Origin: a virus
Length of the DNA: 38,548 nt
Virus record (IMG/VR): IMGVR_UViG_3300010370_000088
Coordinates: 1-38,548 of that record
Strand: one strand, 5' to 3'
Positions 20,201 through 28,163 of the stretch are shown here, piece after piece. Position numbers and translations under genes: made by a program. How positions within the stretch are numbered: position 1 is the stretch's first letter; every line of letters starts with the position of its first letter. Below the pieces are notes generated by a model that did not search any database, had not been told where the DNA came from, and was given only the letters and a program-made list of their open reading frames with translations.

Positions 20201-23200
20201 CAACCAATAGAATTAACTGAAGAAATAAACTATGATCCTGATTTTACTTATAGAATTAAAACATCAGATATAGTAATAAAACCGATTGGATATACACATA
20301 ATATTTGGCCCACAGGCAATGAACCTCAGTTTTTGAGAACTCCAGGCTATGTACGATATACTGATGTGTTAGCCAATGTTGATACTTTAGATGAAATATT
20401 AACTAGAGATATTTCTACATTTAGTGAAGGCGACTATGTTTGGGCTGCATTTTTATCTCCTCCTAAATTATGGACAGTGTATAGATTCACTAAAACTAAC
20501 ATAAGATTAGAATTAATAGAATATAAGAATGGAAGTCTAATTCTTACAGCAGATTCGATTCCTGAATTATCAATCGGAGAAATAGTAGGTTTAGATAATA
20601 TTAGTTTAATTAAAGGTTTTTACAAGATAGTAGATATTATCGGTAGAAAAATTTATATTACAACCAAGATAGATAAATGGGAAAAAGATCTTAATAGTGA
20701 TAGTAGTATTTGTTTAGTTTATAAGTTTATTGAATCAAGAGTTGATACAGTAGATAATCTTAATTCATTTATACCTAATTATATTAAGAAAAATGAGTTA
20801 TTATGGGTCGACAATGATGGAACTAATAAGCATACTGTATACGAGCACAGTAAGGTATATACCCGAAGTTATGTGTCGACTTTAAATTTAAAAGAAAATA
20901 ACCTGTTATTTGGAAAGTCTACTTCAACAAGCAAAGACGGTTTAACTGCTGTTATATCTGATGAAAAGCAAGTCACAGTATTCTACAGAGGAATAGATTC
21001 GTCGTCTTGGAAGCAGCAGCACACTATATCAAGTTTCAGTGTGAATAAATTAACATTTGCAGACAAGGTATGTTTAAGCGATGATGCATCTTGGTTAGCA
21101 ATTACAGAAACTTTATCAACATTGGCCGAAAAGGTACATTTCTTTAAGAAAAATGCTGTATTAGGCGAATATTTGTTTTATCAAACAATAAGCAGTCCCT
21201 TAGTTACCGGAAAGAATTTTGGCAGAGTAATGACAATTCTTAAAGAAGATGGAGAGTATATTGCTGCTTTTGGTATTCCTTTAGATAATAAAGTTTTGAT
21301 TTATTCTATAACAGATGAAAATAATGCTTTATGGAATTTAGCACAAGATATAACTTCTCCTAGTTCGTCATCCACGGCCAAGTTTGGTATTAGTCTTGAC
21401 TTAGCCCAAGGAGCCTTGTTAGTAGGATCTCCAGGAGTAAGCACTGCTTATCTATATACTAAAGTTAGCAGTGGATACGACCTTGATGAAACAATTACAG
21501 ACTCCGGATATCCACAGAATAATATTAATTTAGGTTACAGTGTGGCCTTAAGATATGATGCTAAAGTAATTGCTTTAGGAGCACCTGAGGATGATACTTT
21601 GTCAGTTAATAGCGGACGGGTTGACATATTTGAAAAAGGTCTTGGCAATTTTTATAGTTTAAAGCAATCTATAAAAAGTCACTACAAGAAATCGTACGAA
21701 AAATTTGGTCATCAAGTTTTCTTTATGGGAGCAGATGCCGATACACTTGTAGTACTTTCAGTTAATGGAAATGTTAATAATTACAGCGTCTTTGATAATG
21801 ATACAACAACTTTTGATAATAATTCATTAAAATTTAATGACATAAAGTTTAGTTCAGGAAGAATAGATATCTATGACAAATATAATGAAAATTATATATT
21901 TGGTGAAAGTTTAATAACAGATAGCGGTACAGACTTAACTGATGATTATGCTTACAGTGTATCTGTAGGAAATAATGTTGTATTGGCAAGTAGTATCAGG
22001 GAAGATTTATCGAGTTTTATTAATCTTGGACAAGTCTTTAATTATACTAAGAGTGTGGGATCTTTTAGTTGGACTAAGAAATATCAGCAGAGCGAAAAAG
22101 TTTTTGCAAGTAAATTCAAGCGGGCCTATTTGTACGATACTGATTTTAACCAGTTATTAAAGTATTTAGATATTGTTGATGTTGGCCAAGGTAAGATTCC
22201 CGGAATAGCAGATCAGGAAATAAGATATAAAACTTATTACGACCCTGCCTTTTATGATATAGGAACGATAAATCAAAATGTAGATGAGGGCCAGTCTTGG
22301 AATAAACAACACGTTGGTATGTTATGGTGGGACTTAACTCGTGCAAAATTTATTGAAAATAATTTAGGCAATAATGTTTATAGGTCAACGAATTGGAATA
22401 AGTTGTATGAAACTGCAAGTGTTGATGTCTATGAATGGATAGAGTCAAAATTCAAGCCTTCGGAATGGGACAGCCTTAGTGGCACAGAAAAAGGCGATGC
22501 CTTAGGTATTAGCGGAACTTCGAAATATGGAAATGCTGTTTATAGCCTACGAAAAACCTATGATAATGTAAGCCAGTCCTTTAAAAATTTATATTATTAC
22601 TGGGTTAAGAATCCGACTATTATTCCTAATGTAGCAGATAGGAAATTAAGTGCCAATGATGTTTCTAAACTAATATCGGATCCTACTGCCCAAGGTTATA
22701 GTTGTTTAGGTTTTACCGGCTCTAATAGTTTTATACTTGTGAATTTAGTAAGATTTTTAAAGGGAGACAAAACTAATCTTAATATTGAATATTGGACAGT
22801 TGAAGATCACTTGACAAAATCTAATAAACATAGTCAATGGAAATTATTAAGCAATCATGAAAAAACTATTATTCCTGTTGAAATTGAAACTAAATGGTTT
22901 GACAGTTTATTAGGTAAAGACAATAACGATAGAGTAGTCCCCAATGTTAAATTACCTATTAAAAAGCGATATGGTATTAATAATCGTCCTCGACAAGGTA
23001 TGTTTGTTAATAGGCTTGAGGCTTTAAAGCAGTTTATTGAGCACACTAATAGCATTTTATTAAAGCGTTTAATTGTAGATGATTATGACATTTCAGATTT
23101 ATTTTTAAAAGATCCTGAGCCAAGTGCTTCAACTGGACTATGGGATTATACAGTTGAGACCGATGACGAAATTAGGTTTGTTGATACCTCATTGGTTACA

Positions 23201-26200
23201 CAGGCAAAATTTTCTCCTGTAATAGAAGATGGTAGAATAGTTGATGTTAATATTGTAAATTCTGGATATGGTTATAAGAATAGACCTTATTTGTCGATTA
23301 GTGGAAAAGGTAAGGATGCCCTTATAAGGACAAAAATAAATGCAGCGGGCCAAGTTATAAGCGTAGAAATTTTAAATCAAGGGCAGGGTTATCTTAGTGA
23401 TACACAGATTACTTCGAGATCATTTAGCGTTTTAGTAAAGTATGATTCTGCAATTTTTGGTGTTTGGAGTATTAAAGAGTATAATAGTTTAGATAATAAA
23501 TTTTATAAAATAAAAAGCCAAGGGTATGATACTACAAAATATTGGAAATATGTGGACTGGTATGGTGTAGGGTATAATCAGTTTACTAAGATTGACCATT
23601 TAGTAGAAAATACTTACAAGTTAGCAACACTATCGGCTAATATTGGACAGATAGTAAAAGTTGAAAATGTAGGCGCGGGTGGCTGGCTATTGTTGTATAA
23701 AAAGAATAATCTTAGCACATTGGACTACACAGAAAACTTTGATGTGATAGGTAGGAAAAATGGCACTATTCAGTTTTTAAACAACATTTACGACTTTTCG
23801 GTGGACATTATTGGTTATGATAGTAATCTGTATGACAGCCAATATTATGATAATTTGCCTGTTAAAGAACTAAGAATTATTTTAAATGTACTTAAAAATC
23901 AAATTCTAGTTGATGAATTATATGTTGAATATTTAAATCTATTCTTCAACTCTTTAAGATACATTTTATATGAACAGCCATTTGTTGACTGGGTATCTAA
24001 AACAAGCTTTGTCAAAAGTAAACATAATTTAGGTGAATTAAAACAAAAAGTAACTTATAAAAATGATAGTTTAGAAAACTTTGAAGATTATATTAAAGAA
24101 GTTAAACCTTATAGAACTAAGATAAGAGAATATATAAGTTCTTATAATAGACTTGAACAAAGTTCTTTAACGGTAACTGATTTTGATATTCCTCCTTATA
24201 TTGATGAATACGGCAATATTAAAACTTTAGAATTTAATATTAATGATGATTCAACGGATAATCCTAATTTATCGACTTACCCGTGGAAGCATTATAAGGA
24301 TAATGTAGGATTTAAGATATTAGATATTAAAATTATCGACGGAGGTTCAGGATATATTGCCAATCCAATTGTTAAAGTAATTGGTAATTGTAAAGTTCCT
24401 GCTAGAGTTTTGGCTTATACAACTCTTGGAAAAGTCAATAGATTACAAATCTTGAATCCAGGCTCGGGATATTTAACATGTCCTAAGATTATTATAGACG
24501 GAGGGTTGGATGTTTCCGGAGTTCAGGCTAAGGTAATGGCGGTAATCGAATCCGAGGTTGTAAGGGCTAATAAGATTACAATGAAGTTTGATAGAACAAG
24601 TCGTTCTAATAATTTTGCTGATATCGATATGCAAGAAACCTTGTCAGGCACCGGAAGTCAGTTACAGTTCGTCCTTCGTTACGCAGCCAGAACTGATAGA
24701 AATACCTATTCGGTTACAGTTAATGGTTTAGATATTCTTAAAGATGATTACGTTATCACTGTAAAAGAGTCTACATCAAGAGGTTATACAAGTTATTACG
24801 GTGTACTAACATTTGAAACTGCTCCTGTCAGAAATGCTGTAATTGTGGTTGATTATAAGGTTGGTTTTCAGCACTTAAATGCTTTGGATAGAATCACACA
24901 TTATTATGGTCCTAGCCAAGGAATGATAGGCAATGATTTTGCACAGTTGATGTCTGGGATAGATTATGGCGGTGTTGATATTCAAGGTTTAGTTAATTTT
25001 GTTGGCACTGGAGGGTGGGATAGCGACAATTGGGGAGATGGTATCTGGGGAGAAGAAAATGATAATTTTGAAGATCAAATTTTCGAAATTGATGAATCTA
25101 GTTCTTACGGACCATTTAGATTTAATTATATACCTGCACTTGGTCAACAAATTAATGTTTATTTAAAACGTCCAGTACTTGGAGAGGTTAATGAATACGT
25201 TGAAACTAGATTAGATGATCCTAATTTTGGAACCTTGTCGCCACTAACAAATCTTAGCGCAGTTATGCAGACAATTGTAGGTGATGGCACAACTTCTGAG
25301 TATATGTTACCTAATTTAACTGATACTCCTCCTTTAGATTTAGAACCTAATGATATAATTATTTTTAGGAAAATTACAAGTGATGGAAGTATTAGTCCTA
25401 AGCCTCAGGATTTCGATACACAATTGCAAGGTGGAAATTTAGCCTACACTACTGCTACAGGTTTAAGCCCTTCAGATATAAATGTCGATGGCGATGGACT
25501 AGTAACACCTTTAACCAGTTATGCTCCTGAAGAAATAGTTCCAGGGCAAGTTGTGGATGCTGTAGGTATTAAGGTTTTCCAATTGCCGTCTAGTGCTAGT
25601 ACCAAGATAATGTTTAAGAATTTTATTGGAGATGGAGTCAGTCGTAATTTTGCAATACAACAAATTCCACAAAATGCCAGCGGAGTTATTGTTAAAGTTG
25701 CCTCTCAAGTTAAAAAACGAAATGTTGATTACACTTTTGAATGGCATACCAGAAGTGTTCATTTTACGTCTGCACCGCCTTTAGGGTCTGTGATAAGTGT
25801 TATTAGCATTGGATATACATCAGACAAAATTCTTGATTTGGATTACTTTGTTGCAGATGGATCTACTGTTGAGTTCATTACATCTGCTGTATTCACAGAG
25901 AATTTAGGACACATTGTACTAGTTGACGGTGAACTTTTTGATTATGAAGTGTTTGAAACAGATTCTGAATATTCAGCTATCTATCGGGTCGGAATAAGAT
26001 TTGGAATAGCTCCTCCTGTTGATAGCATAATAAGTTATATTATCACCGATGATCAGAATTTTAGTGCGTCTGTGGTTAAGTCCGAACAAATTCCAACCGA
26101 CGGAAGTACTTCTCAGTTTGCATTAACAAACACAATTGGCATCAAAGATCCGTTAGCATCTAATGTTTTAGTTATTAAAAACGGACAGATATTAAATCCT

Positions 26201-27529
26201 TCTTTAAATGAATATTTTACTTTGTCAAACAATATCTTAACTTATACTATGAGTAAGTATGAACAAGTTCCAGGAACTATCGATCCTAGTAAAATTGAAG
26301 TTTTTCTGAATGGTGAAATATTACAGATAGGCATTGATTACACACTTGATTTAACTGGTTTTAGTGTAATTTTAAATTCAACTGCCTATGTGAATGACGG
26401 TATTTTAATTGTGTCTAATTTAATTGACTCTCAATACAAGATTGAAAATTCAAGTTCTAGCACTAGCATTATTTTTAGTTCTACTCCTTTATCCACAGAT
26501 TATATTGAAATTATAAGTTTTTACAATCACGATATTTTGGACATTGCTAGGACGCAAGAATCTATAAGCACTAGTTCAGCTCTCCAGCCAGATACTCCAG
26601 ATTACTATAGATATAGAAATTTACAAGGAGGAAAGTTTAAACTCTTTAAACAAGTAAGGATAGATGATTTTGTTTGGATTATTAAAAATAATGTGTTATT
26701 AAGTCATAGTATAGATTATTATTTAGACAGTGATTTAGAGCAGATAATTTTGGCTAATCCGTTAATAAGTACAGATATTTTAGATGTTATTATCTTTAGT
26801 TCGGGAGAGACAACTCAAGGATATGGTTTCATGCAGTTTAAAGATATGCTAAACCGTGTTCATTATAAGCGTTTAAATAAAACAAAAACTACACGTTTAT
26901 CACAGAATTTAAATCAGTTTGATTTAGAAATTCATGTGTACGATGCCAGTAATTTGGATCTACCAGATGTTTCTTTAACACTGCCAGGGATTATAGAAAT
27001 TAATGGAGAGCGTATTGAGTATTTTGAAAAATCAGGAAATGTTTTAAGCAAATTGCGTAGAGGGACTTTAGGAACAGGTGTTCCTTTAGTTCATAAACAA
27101 GATACAATGGTAGTATGCCTTGGATCATCGGAGACTATACCATATTCAGATGTTCAGAAGATTGTAAGAGATGTTTCGAATACGGTAAGGAATTCCATTA
27201 GTGTGACTGATTTTCATCTTGATAAAGATCAAATAGAAGTGTTTGTGGGAGGTCAGCGCCTAAGAAAATCTAATTATTCGTTGTTTAAATATACAAATAA
27301 TTACCCTTACAGCCCAGAAGGCGACGAAATAGTAGTGGCAGATTTTAGTGTTTCAGGAACTACTATTAATTTTGTCACTTCTGTTCCTGAGAACGTTGAA
27401 GTTTTAGTAATTAAGCGTACATTGTCATTGTGGGAAGATTCGGAAACTGCGACTATACAGGAATCTAGCACTGCACCTGCTAAATTCATAGTAAAAGCAT
27501 TACCATTTTACCCAGAATATCCCAAATAA
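14261..27529 (+). CDS. Giant 4422-aa virion structural protein, probably baseplate periphery
   Basis: One uninterrupted frame of 13.3 kb directly follows gp6, the place where T4 has genes 7-8. The start (ADLLPRFYRTDANKKFLFST, a SGYIGRN segment, RQEFYSWNPHINWDKFVNFQ, QYYWLPYGP) is a pattern I recall from large structural proteins of marine T4-like phages. In order: a cupredoxin-like domain (192-274); a long middle part with many Trp-rich stretches such as FFQWSNFIQND and NPWTYNYRGFSLPD; a probable seven-bladed FG-GAP-like propeller (2216-2597); two GSGY-type repeat blocks (about 2991-3053 and 3351-3416); and C-terminal beta repeats (about 3674-4100), ending near 4400 in further fibre-like modules. 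No enzyme motif or signal peptide is seen. It likely forms an extended arm of the baseplate carrying fibres. The start overlaps the gp6 stop by one base. Confidence 0.8.
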   Translation: MSLDNESPIPISNSTNRKSADLLPRFYRTDANKKFLFSTLDQLIRPGTVKKVSGYIGRNNAKSVQPDDIFINAANKIRQDYQLEPAAVIQDRFGNIDFFKDYIDHIGHINVLNGNTDNHSRLNRQEFYSWNPHINWDKFVNFQQYYWLPYGPDPIDIAGQQLAIDSTYTVILEDQGDSFAYLFTPDGLTRNPTITLYRGQTYRFDINSPEHPFSIKNLRSLGFLDRYTNNTNIVNQNAVTSGQVIFNVPPNAPDVLYYVSEVDPNVGGSIVIKDIEENTFLDVEKDIIGKKNYVLPNGLSLSNGMKLNFIGNTSPSMYKDGFWLVEGVGEAISLINANDLEIVGTYTQEDALLFDDDPFDAVPFSTRTTYPKNKDYIVVNRSSKDKNPWSRVNRWFHQDVVRKTAELRGDDFSLDQNLRATRPIIEFNANLKLYNFGHVNKKNVDVIDNYTTDVFSTIEGSLGYNIDGIDLADGMRVLFTADPDRLVNGKIFQVKFLNLTVPGRKLNFSALAPSDSAGSVNIATDTIKCDTDHRLINGDRVIYLSNGNIQLQGLIHRQIYYVKIIDQQTLQLYTDSLLQNVVDILATGDSIHSLEVFSGYRRQINLVETEDSVPLLNETVLVNKGMKESIKFIQNGKSYSVTGNQGLMYWYNGSNWLLGQVKFDVNQPLYFDVFDKDENSYGDSSIYDGSSFKGTKLFSYKVGTGSADSELGFSLSYRNINNVGDIVFNFDLLNDTFSYKNITNVINKKLNVGYLKIIKSLDTYEYVNGWVKSKVFDSQPVVRVFKNEFTEQVLNGVKTQVRIVNNFPIDTFDENIDLSDLKVKVYINGKKVLSSEFSVIDGVVRKEVVLKNDAKITDVVTLKLFSKQPKNQNGHYEIPLNLQNNPLNNDLTSFTLGEVIDHANSIVDNVDTMVGLFPGESNLRDLGDLTAFGTRFVQHSGPLNLALYALGSKDFNVVSALEKARNDYGRFKTAFLVLASEIGVQTEPKQLVDIILSELNKDKPKTDSYFLSDMFAYTANKRFEYKVLDERTKIYPLNSSFSLDELSNKAVLIYKNNVQLVHGKDYQFNNSFFTILSDLQEDDLLEVYEYETTDGSFCPPTPTKLGIYPAFEPKVYIDDTYLTPTTVIQGHDGSITIGFNDYRDQVLLELEKRIFNNIKIKYDPSIFDIFDYIPGHNRQLSYSKEEQEKILSQYFFQWSNFIQNDYTKQNNDLWDYLNPWTYNYRGFSLPDNTTLPAFWRGIYKWILDTDRPHTHPWECLGFSIEPRWWTEVYGPAPYTSDNYFLWDDIRDGIIREPGKSVKIVPKYAKSILNFGKPVNSNGQLINPIAAGYVKGLINPTQSGYYTFGDQGPVETAWRRSSYYPFSLLQSAILMEPAKVISLCYDRSRIVRNRNDQLVYSDTSLRLRLQDIVFPSIVSDNERLYSSGLINYIVNNFSIELSQPINKFRNELSSLTNKISSRLGGFTSKEKLKIILDSKNPSSTTGIFVPDENYKIFLNKGSPIQELIYSGIVLTKYNDGYEVRGYNKDQPYFKYYNYTSPGKEINIGGISESFINWDSGQRYISGQIVNYNNVYYRVKISHTSSENFDSSFYTKLNKLPLIGGRDIFIRKDFDDRTEYTVSYGTKFYTIQEVVDFILGYGKYLENQGFIFDDYNTNLKAVENWETSAKEFTFWTTQNWTEGSALSVSPAANNLNFKAAAAVIDNINDGFYGYKVFRVDGELLSDSFTSTFREDNAFNLKPKNTNHGIYGAVLRLVQKEHVLLLDNTTLFNDVIYDIEPGYKQDKVKIQGYLTTNWNGALNIPGFIYDEARVVDWEPWTDYNLGDIVFYKDFYYTASKFLPGTELLNEEDWFILDEKPESKLLPNWDYKAEQFTDYYDLDSDNFDIEQQRLAQHLIGYQKRQYLENIINDDISQYKFYQGMISEKGTQNVLNKLFDVLSSDNQESLTFSEEWAIRVGTYGASAIFDEIEFNLNEGKIKLNPQPIELTEEINYDPDFTYRIKTSDIVIKPIGYTHNIWPTGNEPQFLRTPGYVRYTDVLANVDTLDEILTRDISTFSEGDYVWAAFLSPPKLWTVYRFTKTNIRLELIEYKNGSLILTADSIPELSIGEIVGLDNISLIKGFYKIVDIIGRKIYITTKIDKWEKDLNSDSSICLVYKFIESRVDTVDNLNSFIPNYIKKNELLWVDNDGTNKHTVYEHSKVYTRSYVSTLNLKENNLLFGKSTSTSKDGLTAVISDEKQVTVFYRGIDSSSWKQQHTISSFSVNKLTFADKVCLSDDASWLAITETLSTLAEKVHFFKKNAVLGEYLFYQTISSPLVTGKNFGRVMTILKEDGEYIAAFGIPLDNKVLIYSITDENNALWNLAQDITSPSSSSTAKFGISLDLAQGALLVGSPGVSTAYLYTKVSSGYDLDETITDSGYPQNNINLGYSVALRYDAKVIALGAPEDDTLSVNSGRVDIFEKGLGNFYSLKQSIKSHYKKSYEKFGHQVFFMGADADTLVVLSVNGNVNNYSVFDNDTTTFDNNSLKFNDIKFSSGRIDIYDKYNENYIFGESLITDSGTDLTDDYAYSVSVGNNVVLASSIREDLSSFINLGQVFNYTKSVGSFSWTKKYQQSEKVFASKFKRAYLYDTDFNQLLKYLDIVDVGQGKIPGIADQEIRYKTYYDPAFYDIGTINQNVDEGQSWNKQHVGMLWWDLTRAKFIENNLGNNVYRSTNWNKLYETASVDVYEWIESKFKPSEWDSLSGTEKGDALGISGTSKYGNAVYSLRKTYDNVSQSFKNLYYYWVKNPTIIPNVADRKLSANDVSKLISDPTAQGYSCLGFTGSNSFILVNLVRFLKGDKTNLNIEYWTVEDHLTKSNKHSQWKLLSNHEKTIIPVEIETKWFDSLLGKDNNDRVVPNVKLPIKKRYGINNRPRQGMFVNRLEALKQFIEHTNSILLKRLIVDDYDISDLFLKDPEPSASTGLWDYTVETDDEIRFVDTSLVTQAKFSPVIEDGRIVDVNIVNSGYGYKNRPYLSISGKGKDALIRTKINAAGQVISVEILNQGQGYLSDTQITSRSFSVLVKYDSAIFGVWSIKEYNSLDNKFYKIKSQGYDTTKYWKYVDWYGVGYNQFTKIDHLVENTYKLATLSANIGQIVKVENVGAGGWLLLYKKNNLSTLDYTENFDVIGRKNGTIQFLNNIYDFSVDIIGYDSNLYDSQYYDNLPVKELRIILNVLKNQILVDELYVEYLNLFFNSLRYILYEQPFVDWVSKTSFVKSKHNLGELKQKVTYKNDSLENFEDYIKEVKPYRTKIREYISSYNRLEQSSLTVTDFDIPPYIDEYGNIKTLEFNINDDSTDNPNLSTYPWKHYKDNVGFKILDIKIIDGGSGYIANPIVKVIGNCKVPARVLAYTTLGKVNRLQILNPGSGYLTCPKIIIDGGLDVSGVQAKVMAVIESEVVRANKITMKFDRTSRSNNFADIDMQETLSGTGSQLQFVLRYAARTDRNTYSVTVNGLDILKDDYVITVKESTSRGYTSYYGVLTFETAPVRNAVIVVDYKVGFQHLNALDRITHYYGPSQGMIGNDFAQLMSGIDYGGVDIQGLVNFVGTGGWDSDNWGDGIWGEENDNFEDQIFEIDESSSYGPFRFNYIPALGQQINVYLKRPVLGEVNEYVETRLDDPNFGTLSPLTNLSAVMQTIVGDGTTSEYMLPNLTDTPPLDLEPNDIIIFRKITSDGSISPKPQDFDTQLQGGNLAYTTATGLSPSDINVDGDGLVTPLTSYAPEEIVPGQVVDAVGIKVFQLPSSASTKIMFKNFIGDGVSRNFAIQQIPQNASGVIVKVASQVKKRNVDYTFEWHTRSVHFTSAPPLGSVISVISIGYTSDKILDLDYFVADGSTVEFITSAVFTENLGHIVLVDGELFDYEVFETDSEYSAIYRVGIRFGIAPPVDSIISYIITDDQNFSASVVKSEQIPTDGSTSQFALTNTIGIKDPLASNVLVIKNGQILNPSLNEYFTLSNNILTYTMSKYEQVPGTIDPSKIEVFLNGEILQIGIDYTLDLTGFSVILNSTAYVNDGILIVSNLIDSQYKIENSSSSTSIIFSSTPLSTDYIEIISFYNHDILDIARTQESISTSSALQPDTPDYYRYRNLQGGKFKLFKQVRIDDFVWIIKNNVLLSHSIDYYLDSDLEQIILANPLISTDILDVIIFSSGETTQGYGFMQFKDMLNRVHYKRLNKTKTTRLSQNLNQFDLEIHVYDASNLDLPDVSLTLPGIIEINGERIEYFEKSGNVLSKLRRGTLGTGVPLVHKQDTMVVCLGSSETIPYSDVQKIVRDVSNTVRNSISVTDFHLDKDQIEVFVGGQRLRKSNYSLFKYTNNYPYSPEGDEIVVADFSVSGTTINFVTSVPENVEVLVIKRTLSLWEDSETATIQESSTAPAKFIVKALPFYPEYPK
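14834..15082 (+). other. Cupredoxin-like domain with most copper ligands lost
   Basis: Residues about 192-274 of the giant protein read TITLYRGQTYRFDINSPEHP, then a VPPNAPDVLYYVSEVDP segment and VGGSIVI. This is the strand order of small blue-copper domains, where the last loop is usually C-x-x-H-x-x-M. Here those positions are S260, D263 and V266, while H211 remains. The fold is inferred from pattern; metal binding is unlikely. Confidence 0.55.
20906..22051 (+). repeat. Seven FG-GAP-like repeats (probable beta-propeller) in the giant protein
   Basis: Residues about 2216-2597 hold seven units of about 50 residues. Each has an [FY]G/A-x-S/V-like entry, a hydrophobic strand ending in a small-residue turn, then a V-x-V/I-F/Y strand. 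Examples: FGKSTSTSKDGLTAVIS; FGISLDLAQGALLVGSPG; LGYSVALRYDAKVIALGAPE; then SGRVDIFEKG; YAYSVSVGNNVVLASS. This is the integrin-alpha/FG-GAP pattern, although the calcium-binding D-x-D-x-D-G loops are largely missing. Confidence 0.6.
23231..23420 (+). repeat. GSGY-type repeat block 1 in the giant protein
   Basis: Residues about 2991-3053 contain two copies of V-x-x-V-x-I-x-N-x-G-x-G-Y (IVDVNIVNSGYGY; VISVEILNQGQGY) about 45 residues apart. The same unit recurs at 24311. Confidence 0.6.
24311..24508 (+). repeat. GSGY-type repeat block 2 in the giant protein
   Basis: Residues about 3351-3416 contain ILDIKIIDGGSGY and VNRLQILNPGSGY, each followed by a P-x-[IV]-x-[IV] strand. They match the block at 23231 and probably form paired beta hairpin modules. 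Confidence 0.6.
25280..26550 (+). repeat. C-terminal D-G-x-T/S fibre-type beta repeats in the giant protein
   Basis: Residues about 3674-4097 hold a series of diverged units beginning GDGTTSEYML, GDGVSRNFAI, ADGSTVEFIT and TDGSTSQFAL. Each is followed by a strand like V-L-V-I-K-N-G or V-F-L-N-G-E, a D-Y-T/F turn and an I-x-F/L-x-x-x-P-P hairpin. This layout is common in phage fibre and adhesin shafts. Confidence 0.6.
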
Positions 27530-27535
27530 TAAATA
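27528..27535 (+). promoter_or_regulatory. Candidate late promoter (AATAAATA)
   Basis: AATAAATA overlaps the stop codon of the giant gene and ends 18 nt before the ATG at 27554, the same box and spacing as before gp6. Confidence 0.6.
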
Positions 27536-27553
27536 TTACAGTGAGAAAAAGAC

Positions 27554-28162
27554 ATGCAAGGAAAAGATCTAACAGGTTTACATATTGAAGGACACATCAA
27601 AATTTTTGACCCAGAATCTGGTGATGTCTATATTAATAAAAGAAATGCTATTCATTATGAGAATATGAGTATAGCGTTGGCTGAAAGTATAGCCAACGCT
27701 GGACAAGGTTTTATATACAAACTGTCCTTTGGTAACGGAGGAACCACTGTAGATCCTACCGGGATAATAACGTATCTTACGCCTAATAGTACAGGAACTA
27801 ATGCCAGTCTGTATAATAAAACTTATAGTAAGGTAGTGGATGATAGAGCAGTTGTAAACAATGACCCAATAAGAAATAAAATTGAAACACGTCACGTTAC
27901 AGGAAGAAACTACACAGATGTATTTGTTACCTGCTTATTAGATTATGGTGAGCCTTCAGATCAGGAAGCCTTTGACAATACAAGTAATAATAGTGGAACC
28001 TATGTGTTTGATGAACTAGGATTAGAGAGTTACGACCCAGACGGAGACGGAAAACTTCTAACCCATGTTATATTTCATCCTGTTCAAAAAAGTTTAAATC
28101 GATTGATACAAATTGATTATACAGTAAGGATACAAAGTTTAACAGGATTGACAGAGGGATAA
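27554..28162 (+). CDS. Virion structural protein of unknown role
   Basis: This 202-aa protein, MQGKDLTGLHIEGHIKIFDP at its start, sits between the giant baseplate gene and the fibre genes and is cotranscribed with the fibres from the late box at 27528. It contains IHYENMSIALAESIAN, a GFIYKLSFGNGGTTVD segment, and ends with LIQIDYTVRIQSLTG. The beta-rich composition and position suggest a connector between baseplate arm and fibre, a role T4 gives to gp9 or gp10, but I see no recognisable similarity to either. The ribosome site is poor (GAGAAAAAG). A perfect 10-bp inverted repeat lies within the coding region at 27673-27700. Confidence 0.7.
   Translation: MQGKDLTGLHIEGHIKIFDPESGDVYINKRNAIHYENMSIALAESIANAGQGFIYKLSFGNGGTTVDPTGIITYLTPNSTGTNASLYNKTYSKVVDDRAVVNNDPIRNKIETRHVTGRNYTDVFVTCLLDYGEPSDQEAFDNTSNNSGTYVFDELGLESYDPDGDGKLLTHVIFHPVQKSLNRLIQIDYTVRIQSLTGLTEG
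27673..27700 (+). other. Perfect 10-bp inverted repeat inside a virion gene
   Basis: AGCGTTGGCT, an 8-nt spacer (GAAAGTAT), then AGCCAACGCT. It is GC-rich for this genome and would fold as a strong RNA hairpin about 120 nt after the ATG. No T-run follows, so it is not a typical intrinsic terminator. Confidence 0.75.
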
Positions 28163-28163
28163 C

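Noticed and set aside
14261-27529. Giant gene as an artefact of merged genes
   Set aside because: The frame is open for 4422 codons with steady codon use and recognisable modules throughout; no internal ribosome site with a better start was noticed.
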